Of a stretch of DNA of 64,000 bases, positions 18,942 to 27,774 are shown in pieces (within the stretch, counting starts at the first letter, position 1; the number at the start of each line of letters is the position of its first letter). The notes under the pieces are model-generated. The model made no database searches and was not told the DNA's origin. It saw nothing but the letters and a program-made list of their open reading frames with translations. Source of the DNA: RYN-122 sp963761655 (GTDB lineage: Bacteria > Actinomycetota > Actinomycetes > Mycobacteriales > SCTD01); NCBI GenBank assembly GCA_963761655.1, contig CAVXHI010000002.1:1140568-1204567 (forward strand). The letters are read 5' to 3'. The translations under genes were made by a program, and so were the position numbers.

Positions 18942-20042
18942 GCCGAGCGGACCGGTGCAGAGGAACTCCGCGTAGAAGACCCCGAGCCCGAAGGCGACCG
19001 CGAGCCCGGCGACGATCCAGAACCGCACGATGACGGTGTTCTCCACCCAGCCGGCCAGCTCGAAGTGGTGGTGGATCGGCGCCATGTTGAAGACCCGCTT
19101 GCGGGTCAGCTTGAAGAAGCCGATCTGCAGGATGACCGACAGCGTCTCGACGACGAACAGCCCGCCGAGGACGACCAGCAGCAGCTCGGTGCGGGTGAGG
19201 ATGGCCAGCCCCGCGAAGGTGCCGCCGAGCGCCAGCGAGCCGGTGTCGCCCATGAAGATCTTGGCCGGGCTGGCGTTCCACCACAGGAAGCCGAAGCAGG
19301 CGCCCATCGCCGCGGCCGCCACCAGCGCGAGGTCGAGCGGGTCGCGGACCGTAGCAGCTAGCAGGTAGGCCTCGGCGGTCGACGTCAGCCCTCGGGCGCT
19401 GCAGGCGTTGCCGAACTGCCAGAACGAGATGATCACGTAGGAGCCGAAGACCATGGCGCTGGACCCGGCCGCCAGCCCGTCGAGCCCGTCGGTGAGGTTC
19501 ACCGCGTTGGAGGTCGCGGTGATGATCAGGTAGGCGAACACCAGGAACCCGAGCGTGCCGAGGCCGAGCGCGGCGTAGTCCCGGACGAACGACAGGTTGC
19601 GCGACGCCGGCGTGAGGTCGGCGCCGTTGCGGAACTGCAGTGCACCGAACGCGAAGCCGACCCCGACCACGAGCTGGCCGAGGAACTTCGCGGCCGCGGT
19701 CAGGCCGAGCGAGCGCTGCTTGCGGATCTTGATGAAGTCGTCCAGGAAGCCGACGACGCCCAGGCCCACCATGAGGCCGAGCACGAGCAGCCCCGACGCC
19801 GTGGGCCCCCGACCGCGCTGGCCGACCACGACGAGGTGCGCCACCAGGTAGCCGACCACCGTGGCGGTGATGATGACGGCCCCGCCCATGGTGGGGGTGC
19901 CGCGCTTGACGGCGTGGCTGCTGGGCCCGTCCTCGCGGATCTCCTGGCCGTAGCCGCGTCGCCGGAACAGCTTGACGACCGCGGGCGTGCTCAGCAGGGC
20001 CACGATCAGGGCCGTCATGGCGGCGATGAGGACGGACTTCAC
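18933..20042 (-). CDS. mraY: Phospho-N-acetylmuramoyl-pentapeptide transferase
   Basis: Polytopic transferase making lipid I from undecaprenyl phosphate. GTG 20042 overlaps the murF stop (GTGA) and gives 369 residues starting VKSVLIAAMTALIVALLSTP. Signatures: KRGTPTMGGAVIITA, GVVGFLDDFIKIRKQRSLGL, NAVNLTDGLDGLAAGSSAMV, FLWWNASPAKIFMGDTGSLA (catalytic Asp) and NMAPIHHHFELAGW. A longer frame upstream to 20210 is only the antisense-free tail of murF and not part of it. Confidence 0.96.
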   Translation of the reverse strand: MKSVLIAAMTALIVALLSTPAVVKLFRRRGYGQEIREDGPSSHAVKRGTPTMGGAVIITATVVGYLVAHLVVVGQRGRGPTASGLLVLGLMVGLGVVGFLDDFIKIRKQRSLGLTAAAKFLGQLVVGVGFAFGALQFRNGADLTPASRNLSFVRDYAALGLGTLGFLVFAYLIITATSNAVNLTDGLDGLAAGSSAMVFGSYVIISFWQFGNACSARGLTSTAEAYLLAATVRDPLDLALVAAAAMGACFGFLWWNASPAKIFMGDTGSLALGGTFAGLAILTRTELLLVVLGGLFVVETLSVILQIGFFKLTRKRVFNMAPIHHHFELAGWVENTVIVRFWIVAGLAVAFGLGVFYAEFLCTGPLGVT

Positions 20043-21436
20043 GTGGGGGTGCTCCCGGGTTCGGTGTCGGCGAGCAGGGCGGCGGCAAGGGTCTCGAGCC
20101 CGGCGGAGCGGCTGGCCTTGACGAGCACGACGTCGCCGGGCCGCACCTCGGCCCGCAGCAGGGCCAGCGCCTGCTCGGCGTCGTCGACGTGGACCGACTC
20201 CCCGCCCCACGAGCCCTCGAGGACGGCGCCGGCGTAGATGCCGCCGGCCGCCGGCCCGACGACCACCAGCGCGGTCGGGTCGAGCCGCACCAGGAAGCGG
20301 CCGAGGTCCATGTGGGCGGCGCGGGTGTCCTCGCCGAGCTCGGCCATCGGTCCGAGGACGGCCCAGGTGCGCCGCGTCTTCCCGCGGCTCATCACCGCGA
20401 GGGTCCTGAGCGCGGCGCGCATCGAGTCGGGGTTGGCGTTGTAGGCGTCGTTGACCACGGTGACGCCGTCGGCCCGCTCGCGCACCTCCATCCGCCAGCG
20501 GCTCAGCGGGACCGCCGCCGACAGCAGCGCCGCCACCTGCTCGACGTCGTCGGTGACGTGGCCGAGCACCGCGGCGGCCACCGCCAGGGCGTTCGAGGCC
20601 TGGTGCTCACCCACCACCGACAGGGCGACGTCGGCGCTGCCCTGCGGGGCGACCAGCACGAACCGGGCGCGGCCGTCGTCGTCGAGCTCGAGCCCCTCGG
20701 CCCGGACGTCGGCGTCCGGGCCCGTGCCGAAGGTGGTGACGGGGCGCTCGGTGCGCGAGGCCATGGCGCGCACCCGGGCGTCGTCGGCGTTGAGCACCAC
20801 GGCCAGCCGGGCCGCCTCGACCAGCTCGCCCTTGGCCCGGGCGATCGCCTCGACCGAGCCGAACTCCCCGAGGTGGGCGCTGCCGACGTTGAGCACCACG
20901 GCGACGTCGGGCTGGGCGATGCCGCACAGGAACGCGATGTGGCCCACGCCCCGGGCCGAGTACTCCAGCGCGGCGAACCGCGTGGTGGTGGTGCGGCGCA
21001 GGGCGGTCAGCGGCAGGCCGAGCTCGTTGTTGAACGACCCCTCGGGGAACAGCGTCTCGCCGAACCCCGACAGCACCTGCCCGAGCAGGTCCTTGGTGGA
21101 GGTCTTCCCGCTGCTGCCGGTCACGCCCACGGTCAGCGGCTGGGCCTGCCCGTACACGGTGGCGGCGAGGTCCTGCAGGGCGGCCAGCGCGTCGGGGACC
21201 ACGAGCAGCGGGCAGTCGGCCGCGACCTCCCGGGTGACGATCGCGGCGACCGCGCCGGCGCGGGCCGCGGCCTGGACGTGGTCGTGCCCGTCGACCCGCT
21301 CGCCCGGGAGCGCCACGAACAGGTCACCGGGACCGACCAGGCGGCTGTCGACCCGTACCTGTCCGGTCACCTCGCCGGACGGGCTGCCGGGAGCACCGAC
21401 CAGGCGCGAGACGCTGCGCAGCGGCAGGGCGATCAT
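20039..21436 (-). CDS. murF: UDP-MurNAc-tripeptide--D-alanyl-D-alanine ligase
   Basis: Adds D-Ala-D-Ala to the precursor. 465 residues from ATG 21436, which overlaps the murE stop. N-domain VRVDSRLVGPGDLFVALPGE; P-loop VGVTGSSGKTSTKDLLGQVL; ALEYSARGVGHIAFL; NVGSAHLGEFGSVEAIARAK; GEHQASNALAVAAAVL; ERADGVTVVNDAYNANPDSM; AVLGPMAELGEDT; and VLVKASRSAGLE near the end. A single clean frame. Confidence 0.97.
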   Translation of the reverse strand: MIALPLRSVSRLVGAPGSPSGEVTGQVRVDSRLVGPGDLFVALPGERVDGHDHVQAAARAGAVAAIVTREVAADCPLLVVPDALAALQDLAATVYGQAQPLTVGVTGSSGKTSTKDLLGQVLSGFGETLFPEGSFNNELGLPLTALRRTTTTRFAALEYSARGVGHIAFLCGIAQPDVAVVLNVGSAHLGEFGSVEAIARAKGELVEAARLAVVLNADDARVRAMASRTERPVTTFGTGPDADVRAEGLELDDDGRARFVLVAPQGSADVALSVVGEHQASNALAVAAAVLGHVTDDVEQVAALLSAAVPLSRWRMEVRERADGVTVVNDAYNANPDSMRAALRTLAVMSRGKTRRTWAVLGPMAELGEDTRAAHMDLGRFLVRLDPTALVVVGPAAGGIYAGAVLEGSWGGESVHVDDAEQALALLRAEVRPGDVVLVKASRSAGLETLAAALLADTEPGSTPT

Positions 21437-22936
21437 GCGCCGACCCGCTCGAGCGCTGCCCGCAGGACCACGCGGTCGTCGAAGGGCGTGATCACGCCGG
21501 CTGCCTCCTGGCCGCTCTCGTGCCCCTTGCCCGCCACGACGACGGCGTCGCCGGGTCGCGCCAGCGCCACCGCGTGGGCGATCGCCTCGGCCCGGTCGGG
21601 CACCACGGTCGCCGCCTGCGCCCCGGCGGCCATCTCGGCGAGGATCGCCGCGGGGTCCTCGCTGCGAGGGTTGTCGCTGGTCAGGACCGCGACGTCGCAG
21701 CCCCGGGCCAGGGCCTGCCCCATCAGCGGCCGCTTGCCGCGGTCGCGGTCGCCCCCGCAGCCGAGCACGCCGATCACCCGACCGGTCGTCACGGTGCGGA
21801 CCGCCGCCAGCAGGGTCTGCACGGCGTCGGGGGTGTGGGCGTAGTCGACCACCGCGAGGAACGGCTGCCCGACGTCGACCCGCTCCATCCGGCCGGGCAC
21901 CCCAGGCAGCGCCGCGATCCCGCTCGCCGCGGCGTCGAGGTCGACGCCGGCGCGGGCCAGCACCACCAGGGCCGCCACCGCGTTGGCCACGTTGAAGGCC
22001 CCGGGCAGCCGCACCGACGCCCGCAGGTCGACGTCCGGGCCGACCAGGCGGAAGGTGCTGCCGGCCGGGCCGAGGTCGACCTCCCGCGCCTGCCAGTCGG
22101 CGTCCTCGCCGAACGTGGTCAGGGGCACGCTGCGCGGAGCGCAGGAGCCGGCGTCCGGCCGCGTCGTCGGCGTTGACCACGCCGGCGCGGGAGCGGGCCG
22201 GAGTGAACAGCTGCGCCTTGGCGGCCTCGTAGTCCTGCAGCGTCGGGTGGAAGTCGAGGTGGTCCTGCGACAGGTTGGTGAAGGCGGCGACGTCGAAGAC
22301 CAGGCCATCGACCCGCCCCAGCGCCAGGGCGTGGCTGCTGACCTCCATCGCGACCGCCGTCACCGCCCGCTCGCGCATGACCGCCAGCAACCCGTGCAGG
22401 TCGGGCGCCTCGGGGGTGGTCCGCACGCTCGGCAGCACCTCCCCGGCGACGCGGGTCTCCACCGTGCCGAGCAGCCCGGTCACATGGCCGGCGGCACGCA
22501 GGCCCGCCTCGAGCAGGAAGGCCGTGGTCGTCTTGCCGTTCGTCCCCGTGACCCCCAGCATCAGCAGGTCCTCGCCGGGGCGGCCGTAGACCCGGGCGGA
22601 CAGCTCGCCGAGCACGCTGCGGGGGTGCGCGGCCACCAGGACGGCTGCTCCGGTGTCCCGGCAGCGCTCGGCGCCGGCCTCGTCGGTGAGCACCGCCACG
22701 GCACCGGACGCCACGGCCTGCCGCGCGAAGTCGGCGCCGTGCGCCCGGGCCCCGGGCAGGGCGGCGTAGAGGTCGCCGGGGCGCACGGCCCGGGAGTCGA
22801 GGGTGCACCCGGTCGGGGTGGCGGCCCCGACCACGTGCACCGGGAGACCCTCGGTCAGCGCCGGCAGGGGCCGGCCGGGCACGGCCGAGGGCCGCAGCGG
22901 GCCGCTGTCGGAGGAGGCAGCGGGCACGGCCGTCAC
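21433..22936 (-). CDS. murE: UDP-MurNAc-dipeptide--meso-diaminopimelate ligase (one frameshift)
   Basis: Adds meso-DAP to the peptide stem. N-terminus at 22936; TLDSRAVRPGDLYAALPGAR; P-loop LGVTGTNGKTTTAFLLEAGL; VAMEVSSHALALGRVDGL; FTNLSQDHLDFHPTLQDYEA. One break near 22143, then LPGAFNVANAVAALVVLARA, VDYAHTPDAVQTLLAAVR, LGCGGDRDRGKRPLMG, LTSDNPRSEDPAAIL (DNPR marks meso-DAP rather than lysine specificity) and VVVAGKGHESGQE. This supports a meso-DAP cell wall. It starts 2 bases after the ftsI stop. Confidence 0.95.
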
Positions 22937-22937
22937 G

Positions 22938-24970
22938 CTACTTCGGGCACCCTTCGACCAGGCACAGCGGCGCCGGGGTCGTCAGGGTCGGCGGCACCTT
23001 GGCGCTGCGCAGGGCGAAGCTCATGACGTCCTTGAAGACCGGACCGGCGGTCGCACCGCCGTAGTAGGCCTTCTTGCCCGTCCCCTGCAGGACCACGGCG
23101 GCGACCAGCCGGGGGTTGTCGGCCGGCGCGAAGCCGATGAAGGAGCTGGTGTAGTTGCCCGGGGCGTACCGGCCCGCGACGACGCGCTGGGCCGTCCCCG
23201 TCTTGCCGGCCACCCGGTAGCCCGGGATGGCGGCCAGCTCTGCCGTGCCCTCCTCGCTGACGACGCCCTCGAGCATGGTGCGGATCTGGCCGGCGACCTC
23301 GGCGCTGACCACCCGGGTGGGGGCCGCCGCCGCGACCGGGGCCGGCCGGCCGTCCTTGCCGACCACGGAGCGGACGATGTTCGGCGTCACGCGGACGCCG
23401 CCGTTGGCGATGGTCTGGTAGACGCCCAGCGCGTTGAGGACGGTCCCGTCGATGCCCTGGCCGATGGCAATGGTCGGCAGCGAGCTGTTGGACCACTCCG
23501 CGACCGGGTGCACGGTGCCGGCGCTCTCGCCGGGCAGGCCCAGGCCGCTCCTGCTGCCGTAACCGAAGCGCCGCACGATGTCGTGCAGCCGCTGCTCGCC
23601 GAGCCGCTCGGCGACCTGGATCGTGCCGGTGTTGCTCGACTTCACGAGCACGCCCGCGAACGTGAGCCGCTCGACCGGGTGGGGGTGGCTGTCGTGGAAG
23701 GCCCGCCCGCGGTGCACGTAGGTGTACGGCACCGACAGGACGGTGTCAGGAGCGACGACCCCTGCCTCGAGAGCCCCGGCCGCCGTCATGATCTTGGCCA
23801 CCGAGCCGGGCTCGTAGACGTCGCGCACGGCGGGGTTGCCGAGCACCTCGGCCGGGACGCCGCGGCGGTCGTCGGGGTCGAAGGTCGGGGCCGTCGCCAG
23901 CGCGAGCACCTCGCCGGTCTTCACGTCCATGACGACCGCCGTGCCGTTGGTCGCCTCGGTCTCGGCCACCTTCTTGGCCAGCAGGTCCTGGGCGTACCAC
24001 TGCAGGTCACGGTCGAGGGTGAGCTGCACGGAGCGGCCGGCCACCGGGGCCTTCTCCGACTTGCGGCCGGTGGGGATGATCCGGCCCTTGCCGTCGACCG
24101 TGGCCCTGGTCTCGCCGTCGCGTCCGGCCAGGGTCGACTCGAAGGCGGACTCGATGCCGCCCAGGCCTCGCCCCTCGTTGTCGGTGTAGCCGACCACGCT
24201 CGCGGCGAGGTCCTTGGCCGGATGGGTCCGCCGCTGCTCGGTCTGCACCCCGACCCCGGGTAGCCGCAGGGCGCGCACGGCGGCGCCGAGCTCGGCCGTG
24301 CGGTCACGGGCCAGGTAGACGAAGGCCGTCCTGGTGTTGCTCAGCTTCTCCTGGAGCTCGGCGGCGGGGATGTCCAGCGTCGGGCTCAGCGCGGCGGCGA
24401 TCGAGGCGGGGTCGCACGGCGCGGTCGAGCCCTTCACGCAGGTCGCCTTCGCGATGACGCGCGGCTCGCCGAAGACCGCCCGCGCCTGCACCGACAGGGC
24501 CAGGGCCTGGCCGTTGCGGTCGGAGATCTCTCCCCGCGGGGCGTCCAGCGTCGTCTTGCGCATCCGCTGCTCCTCCGCGACCGCCGCGTACGCCGGGGTC
24601 AGCCCCTGCAGCTGCACCAGGCGCCCGCCGATCACCGCCAGGGCCAGCAGGACCACGAGGAGACCGGCGTGCAGCCGCGTGCGCGACGGCGCGAGGGGAC
24701 GCAGGACGGGCTGGCGGGGCGGCCGGCTGGCCCGGCCCGGCCGGCTGACCCGGGGCGGTGTGGCCGCGACGGAGGGGCGACCGGTGGGACGGGCGCCGTC
24801 GCGGGAGGTCGGGGTGCGGGTCGGCGTGCGGCTCGAGGCGGGGCGTGCGGGACCACGCCGGGAGGGGGCGGGGCGCTCGCCGGCCTGCCGCGCGCCGGCC
24901 TGTTGCGCGCCGGCCCGGGGGTCCTTGGCCCGGGGTGCGGTGGCCCGGGGGTCATGGGCACGTGGGTCAT
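22938..24970 (-). CDS. ftsI: Penicillin-binding protein 2b/3-type transpeptidase FtsI (start unresolved)
   Basis: Class B PBP, septal transpeptidase partner of FtsW. One membrane helix (LLVVLLALAVIGGRLVQLQG), dimerisation domain (RGEISDRNGQALALS, THPAKDLAASVVGYTDNEGR, GGIESAFESTLAG), then the three active-site motifs: S-x-x-K in YEPGSVAKIMTAAG, SSN in VKSSNTGTIQVA, KTG in VAGKTGTAQRVV. No PASTA domain; ends LCLVEGCPK. The frame holding the helix stays open upstream to the ftsL stop (25037-25035) without ATG or GTG. A Pro/Arg-rich N-terminus with an ATG at 24970 lies in another frame, so one indel is likely between ~24690 and 24970. Confidence 0.9.
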
Positions 24971-25034
24971 GGGCGCGGGCGTCACCGGGACGAGGGGTGC
25001 CGGGGCGGGGGGCCGGGCGGGCGGCGGTCGGTGC

Positions 25035-25574
25035 TCAGCGGGTGCTCCCAGCCTCGTCGACGTCGGGGACGGTCGCAGCGATGTCGACGTCGGGCGCGGT
25101 GCTACCGGCCGGAGCGGAGCTCTGGTCACCGGCGGCGGGGGAACCCTCGGCGACCTGCCCGGGGGCGTCCGCCGCGGCGCCGCCGCCGAGCAGGGCGCCG
25201 TCGGGCAGGCGCAGGAACGCGGGCGGTCCGCCCTGCACCATGCCGAGCCCGGCCGCGCGGTCGGCGATGGCCCGGGGCGCCTGCAGCGCGTCGACCGCCG
25301 ACTGCAGCTCCTGCTCGCGGTCGCTCAGCTGCTTGCCCTGCACCTGCAGCTCGTGCAGCGTGAAGGCGTCCTGGGCGAGCAGGGTGTTCAGCGCCAAAAG
25401 GCTCAGCAGGCCGGCCGCCAGCAGACCGAGGACGACGGCCAGGAACGGGGCCCGGCGGACCTTGCTGCGCCGTGGCGGCACCAGCCGCAGGGAGGCGGCC
25501 TTCGCTCCCTTGACCGGGAGCGGTGCCGGCGCGGCGGGGGTGGCCGGGACCAGGGCGCGGGCGGCGGCGCTCAT
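25035..25574 (-). CDS. ftsL: Cell division protein FtsL
   Basis: 179-residue bitopic protein. Basic cytoplasmic N-terminus (LRLVPPRRSKVRRAP), one membrane helix (FLAVVLGLLAAGLLSLLALN) and a leucine-zipper-like region (FTLHELQVQGKQLSDREQEL, then AVDALQAPRAIADRAAGLG), followed by an Ala/Gly/Asp-rich tail. It forms the FtsQLB complex. ATG 25574 overlaps the rsmH stop (ATGA). Position between rsmH and ftsI is canonical. Confidence 0.93.
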   Translation of the reverse strand: MSAAARALVPATPAAPAPLPVKGAKAASLRLVPPRRSKVRRAPFLAVVLGLLAAGLLSLLALNTLLAQDAFTLHELQVQGKQLSDREQELQSAVDALQAPRAIADRAAGLGMVQGGPPAFLRLPDGALLGGGAAADAPGQVAEGSPAAGDQSSAPAGSTAPDVDIAATVPDVDEAGSTR

Positions 25575-26539
25575 GCGGCGTCCCGGACGCGCTCGGCCGC
25601 ACGCAGCCGGACGGACTGTGAGCGGGGGTTCGCGGCCTGCTCGGCGTCGGAGGCCTGCTCGCTGCCGCGGACGAGCAGCCGCAGCTCGGGCTGGGCGCCG
25701 TCGGGGACGAAGGGCAGGTCGTGCGGCACCTCGCTGGTGGAGCGGGCCACCAGCTCTGCCTTGACGATCTTGTCCTCCAATGACTGGTAGCTCATCACGA
25801 CCACGCGACCGCCTGTCTGAAGATGATCGATGGATGCCGGGATTGCGCGGCGCAACACGCCGATCTCGTCGTTGACCTCGATCCGGAGGGCCTGGAACGT
25901 CCGTTTCGCGGGGTGGCCACCGGTCCGACGGGTGGCGGCCGGGATCGCGGTCCGGACCAGCTCGGCCAGCCGGGCGGTCCCCGTGAACGGCTCGACGGCC
26001 CGGTCCCGGACGATCGCGTCGGCGATCCGGGAGGCGAAGCGCTCGTCGCCGTGCTGCTTGAGGACCCGCGCGATGTCCCTGCCGCTCCAGGTGTTGACGA
26101 TGTCGGAGGCCGTCAGGCCCCTCGACTGGTCCATCCGCATGTCGAGCGGCCCGTCCTGGGCGTAGGCGAAGCCCCGGTCGGCCTCGTCGAGCTGCAGGGA
26201 GCTGACCCCGAGGTCGAACAGCACCCCCTGGACCCGGCGCAGCTTCAGGTCCGCCAGCACCTGCGGGAGCTCGTCGTACACGGCGTGCACCAGCGTGACC
26301 CGGTCACCGAAGGGGGCGAGCCGCTCGCCGCTGCGACGCAGCGCCTCGTGGTCGCGGTCGAGGCCGATCAGGCGGGCGGGCGTCCGCTGCAGCAGGGCCT
26401 CGGCGTGCCCGCCCATCCCCAGCGTGCAGTCGACGACGACGTCGTCCGGACCGGTGAGCGCCGGTGCGAGCAGGGCCAGGCAGCGGTCCAGCAGGACCGG
26501 GACGTGGGCCGGATCGGCGGGGTGGTCCGGGCCGGTCAC
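25571..26539 (-). CDS. rsmH: 16S rRNA m4C1402 methyltransferase
   Basis: S-adenosylmethionine-dependent enzyme methylating N4 of C1402 of 16S rRNA. 322 residues from GTG 26539, which overlaps the stop of the small upstream gene (GTGA). Motifs: AHVPVLLDRCLALL, VVDCTLGMGGHAEALL (SAM site), LIGLDRDHEAL, GVLFDLGVSSLQLDEADRGF, PLDMRMDQSRGLTASDIVNT, KRTFQALRIEVNDE and VVVMSYQSLEDKIVK. Clean frame. Confidence 0.97.
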   Translation of the reverse strand: MTGPDHPADPAHVPVLLDRCLALLAPALTGPDDVVVDCTLGMGGHAEALLQRTPARLIGLDRDHEALRRSGERLAPFGDRVTLVHAVYDELPQVLADLKLRRVQGVLFDLGVSSLQLDEADRGFAYAQDGPLDMRMDQSRGLTASDIVNTWSGRDIARVLKQHGDERFASRIADAIVRDRAVEPFTGTARLAELVRTAIPAATRRTGGHPAKRTFQALRIEVNDEIGVLRRAIPASIDHLQTGGRVVVMSYQSLEDKIVKAELVARSTSEVPHDLPFVPDGAQPELRLLVRGSEQASDAEQAANPRSQSVRLRAAERVRDAA

Positions 26540-26676
26540 GACCCGAGCAGCGCCGCTGCGGCCTGGGCGGTCGTCACGACGACGGCGGTGAGGCCGAAGG
26601 ACAGGCCGAGCAGCAGGGCACTGGCCCGGAGCTCGCCGCCGAGGCCCTGCTGCGGGCGCGCGTTCTCGTCGTCCAT
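26536..26676 (-). CDS. Small single-span membrane protein between mraZ and rsmH
   Basis: 46 residues: a polar N-terminus (MDDENARPQQGLGGELRA) and one membrane helix (SALLLGLSFGLTAVVVTTAQ, continuing AAAALLGS). ATG 26676 follows an AGAGGG ribosome site; the longer frame upstream to 26847 is Pro/His-rich and unlikely. Its stop overlaps the rsmH start, so it is translationally coupled. I do not recognise the family. A short membrane protein at this point of the dcw operon suggests a divisome accessory role, by position only. Confidence 0.65.
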   Translation of the reverse strand: MDDENARPQQGLGGELRASALLLGLSFGLTAVVVTTAQAAAALLGS

Positions 26677-26915
26677 GTCGACCCTCTGAGATCTGTGTGC
26701 GGTGGACCCCCGGGTCGCGGTCCGGGGGGCGGTGCTCGTGCCGGGTGGTGCTGGGCGGTGCTGGTGCTGGTGCTGGGCGGTGCTGCTGCTGCTGGTGCAG
26801 GTGCGCGGCCGGGGGGCCAGGTCCCCGCCCGCTCCCGCGCCTGGCACCGGGGAAGGTGCGCCAGGAGAGGGAGCGGTCGGAGACCTCGACCACCGGACGG
26901 CGGGTCGAGCGGGGG

Positions 26916-27347
26916 TCAGAGCAGGCCGGGCAGCACCTCGTCGGACAGGTCGGCGAAGGCGTCCTCACGGGTGGTCTCGTCGGCCTCCCACGCGAGCAGG
27001 TCCCAGACCTCGAGACGGTTGCCGGCGCCGACGACGACGCAGTCGCGGTCCAGGCCCGCGTAGGAGCGCAGACCGGCGGGAACGGTGATGCGCCCCTGCT
27101 TGTCCGGCGCCTGGTCGAAGGCGCTGGAGAAGAAGGTGCGGGCGGCGTCGCGCGCGGCCCGGGTGGCCTGGCTGGCGGCCTGCACCGCGGCGGCGCGCCG
27201 AGCGAACTCCTCGGCCGTGTAGACGAACAGGCAGCGGTCCTGGCCCTTGGTGAGCACCACTCCCCCTGCCAGCTCGTCGCGGAACCGGGCCGGAAGGAAC
27301 AGCCGGCCCTTCTCGTCGAGGCGCGGGGTGTGGGTGCCGAGGAACAC
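26916..27347 (-). CDS. mraZ: MraZ transcriptional regulator
   Basis: 143 residues with two AbrB-like SpoVT domains: MFLGTHTPRLDEKGRLFLPA and DKQGRITVPAGLRSYAGL, each with the D-x-K-G-R motif. MraZ forms a ring that binds repeats in front of its own operon, the first gene of the dcw cluster. GTG start at 27347, 54 bases after the proposed -10. Between its stop and the small membrane gene are 239 bases of G-rich sequence with no visible gene. Confidence 0.96.
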   Translation of the reverse strand: MFLGTHTPRLDEKGRLFLPARFRDELAGGVVLTKGQDRCLFVYTAEEFARRAAAVQAASQATRAARDAARTFFSSAFDQAPDKQGRITVPAGLRSYAGLDRDCVVVGAGNRLEVWDLLAWEADETTREDAFADLSDEVLPGLL

Positions 27348-27398
27348 CGTTCGTCCCCCTCGCCGCGCTTCGGCGGAGCCCCTTCGCTCCGCTGCGCC

Positions 27399-27428
27399 CC
27401 ACGTTACTCCACTTCACTCCCCCGTCAA
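27399..27428 (-). promoter_or_regulatory. mraZ/dcw promoter with MraZ-type operator repeats
   Basis: Minus strand: -35 TTGACG (27428-27423), 16-base spacer, -10 TAACGT (27406-27401). Overlapping it are two direct repeats, AGTGAAGTGG (27418-27409) and AGTAACGTGG (27408-27399), spaced exactly 10 bp, the arrangement seen at MraZ binding sites. The second repeat contains the -10, so MraZ bound here would block RNA polymerase. Confidence 0.75.
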
Positions 27429-27774
27429 CGACCTTCGCTCCACCACGTCCACACCCATCAGGTCCGTGCAGGTCAGGGCGGTGCGCCGTCGACGGTTCGC
27501 GCGAGGGCGGCCGCCACACCGCGGGGCCCCGGTCGGCCCCGTCCCGCGCGGCGCCGGCTCCAGCGGCTCTCCGTCAGCGCTCCGTCGGCACTTCGGTGGA
27601 GCAAGGTGGAGGGCCGTCCGGGAACCCCGCGGCGAGGTCGCTCGTCGGACCCACCAACCGCCCGACGCCCCGCCCCCGCGTCCACAGGCCCCCGCTCCCG
27701 GAGGCCGTGGCAGGAGACGGACCGGCGCCCGGGTGGGACACTCGACGTCCCTGCGCACCCCTTCCGGAGGCTCC
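27429..27774. other. Divergent intergenic region between mraZ and moxR
   Basis: About 345 bases with no gene or repeat that I can support. It must hold the moxR promoter, but I see no clear -35/-10 pair on the plus strand. A ribosome site GGAGG lies at 27766-27770, five bases before the moxR GTG. Confidence 0.4.
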
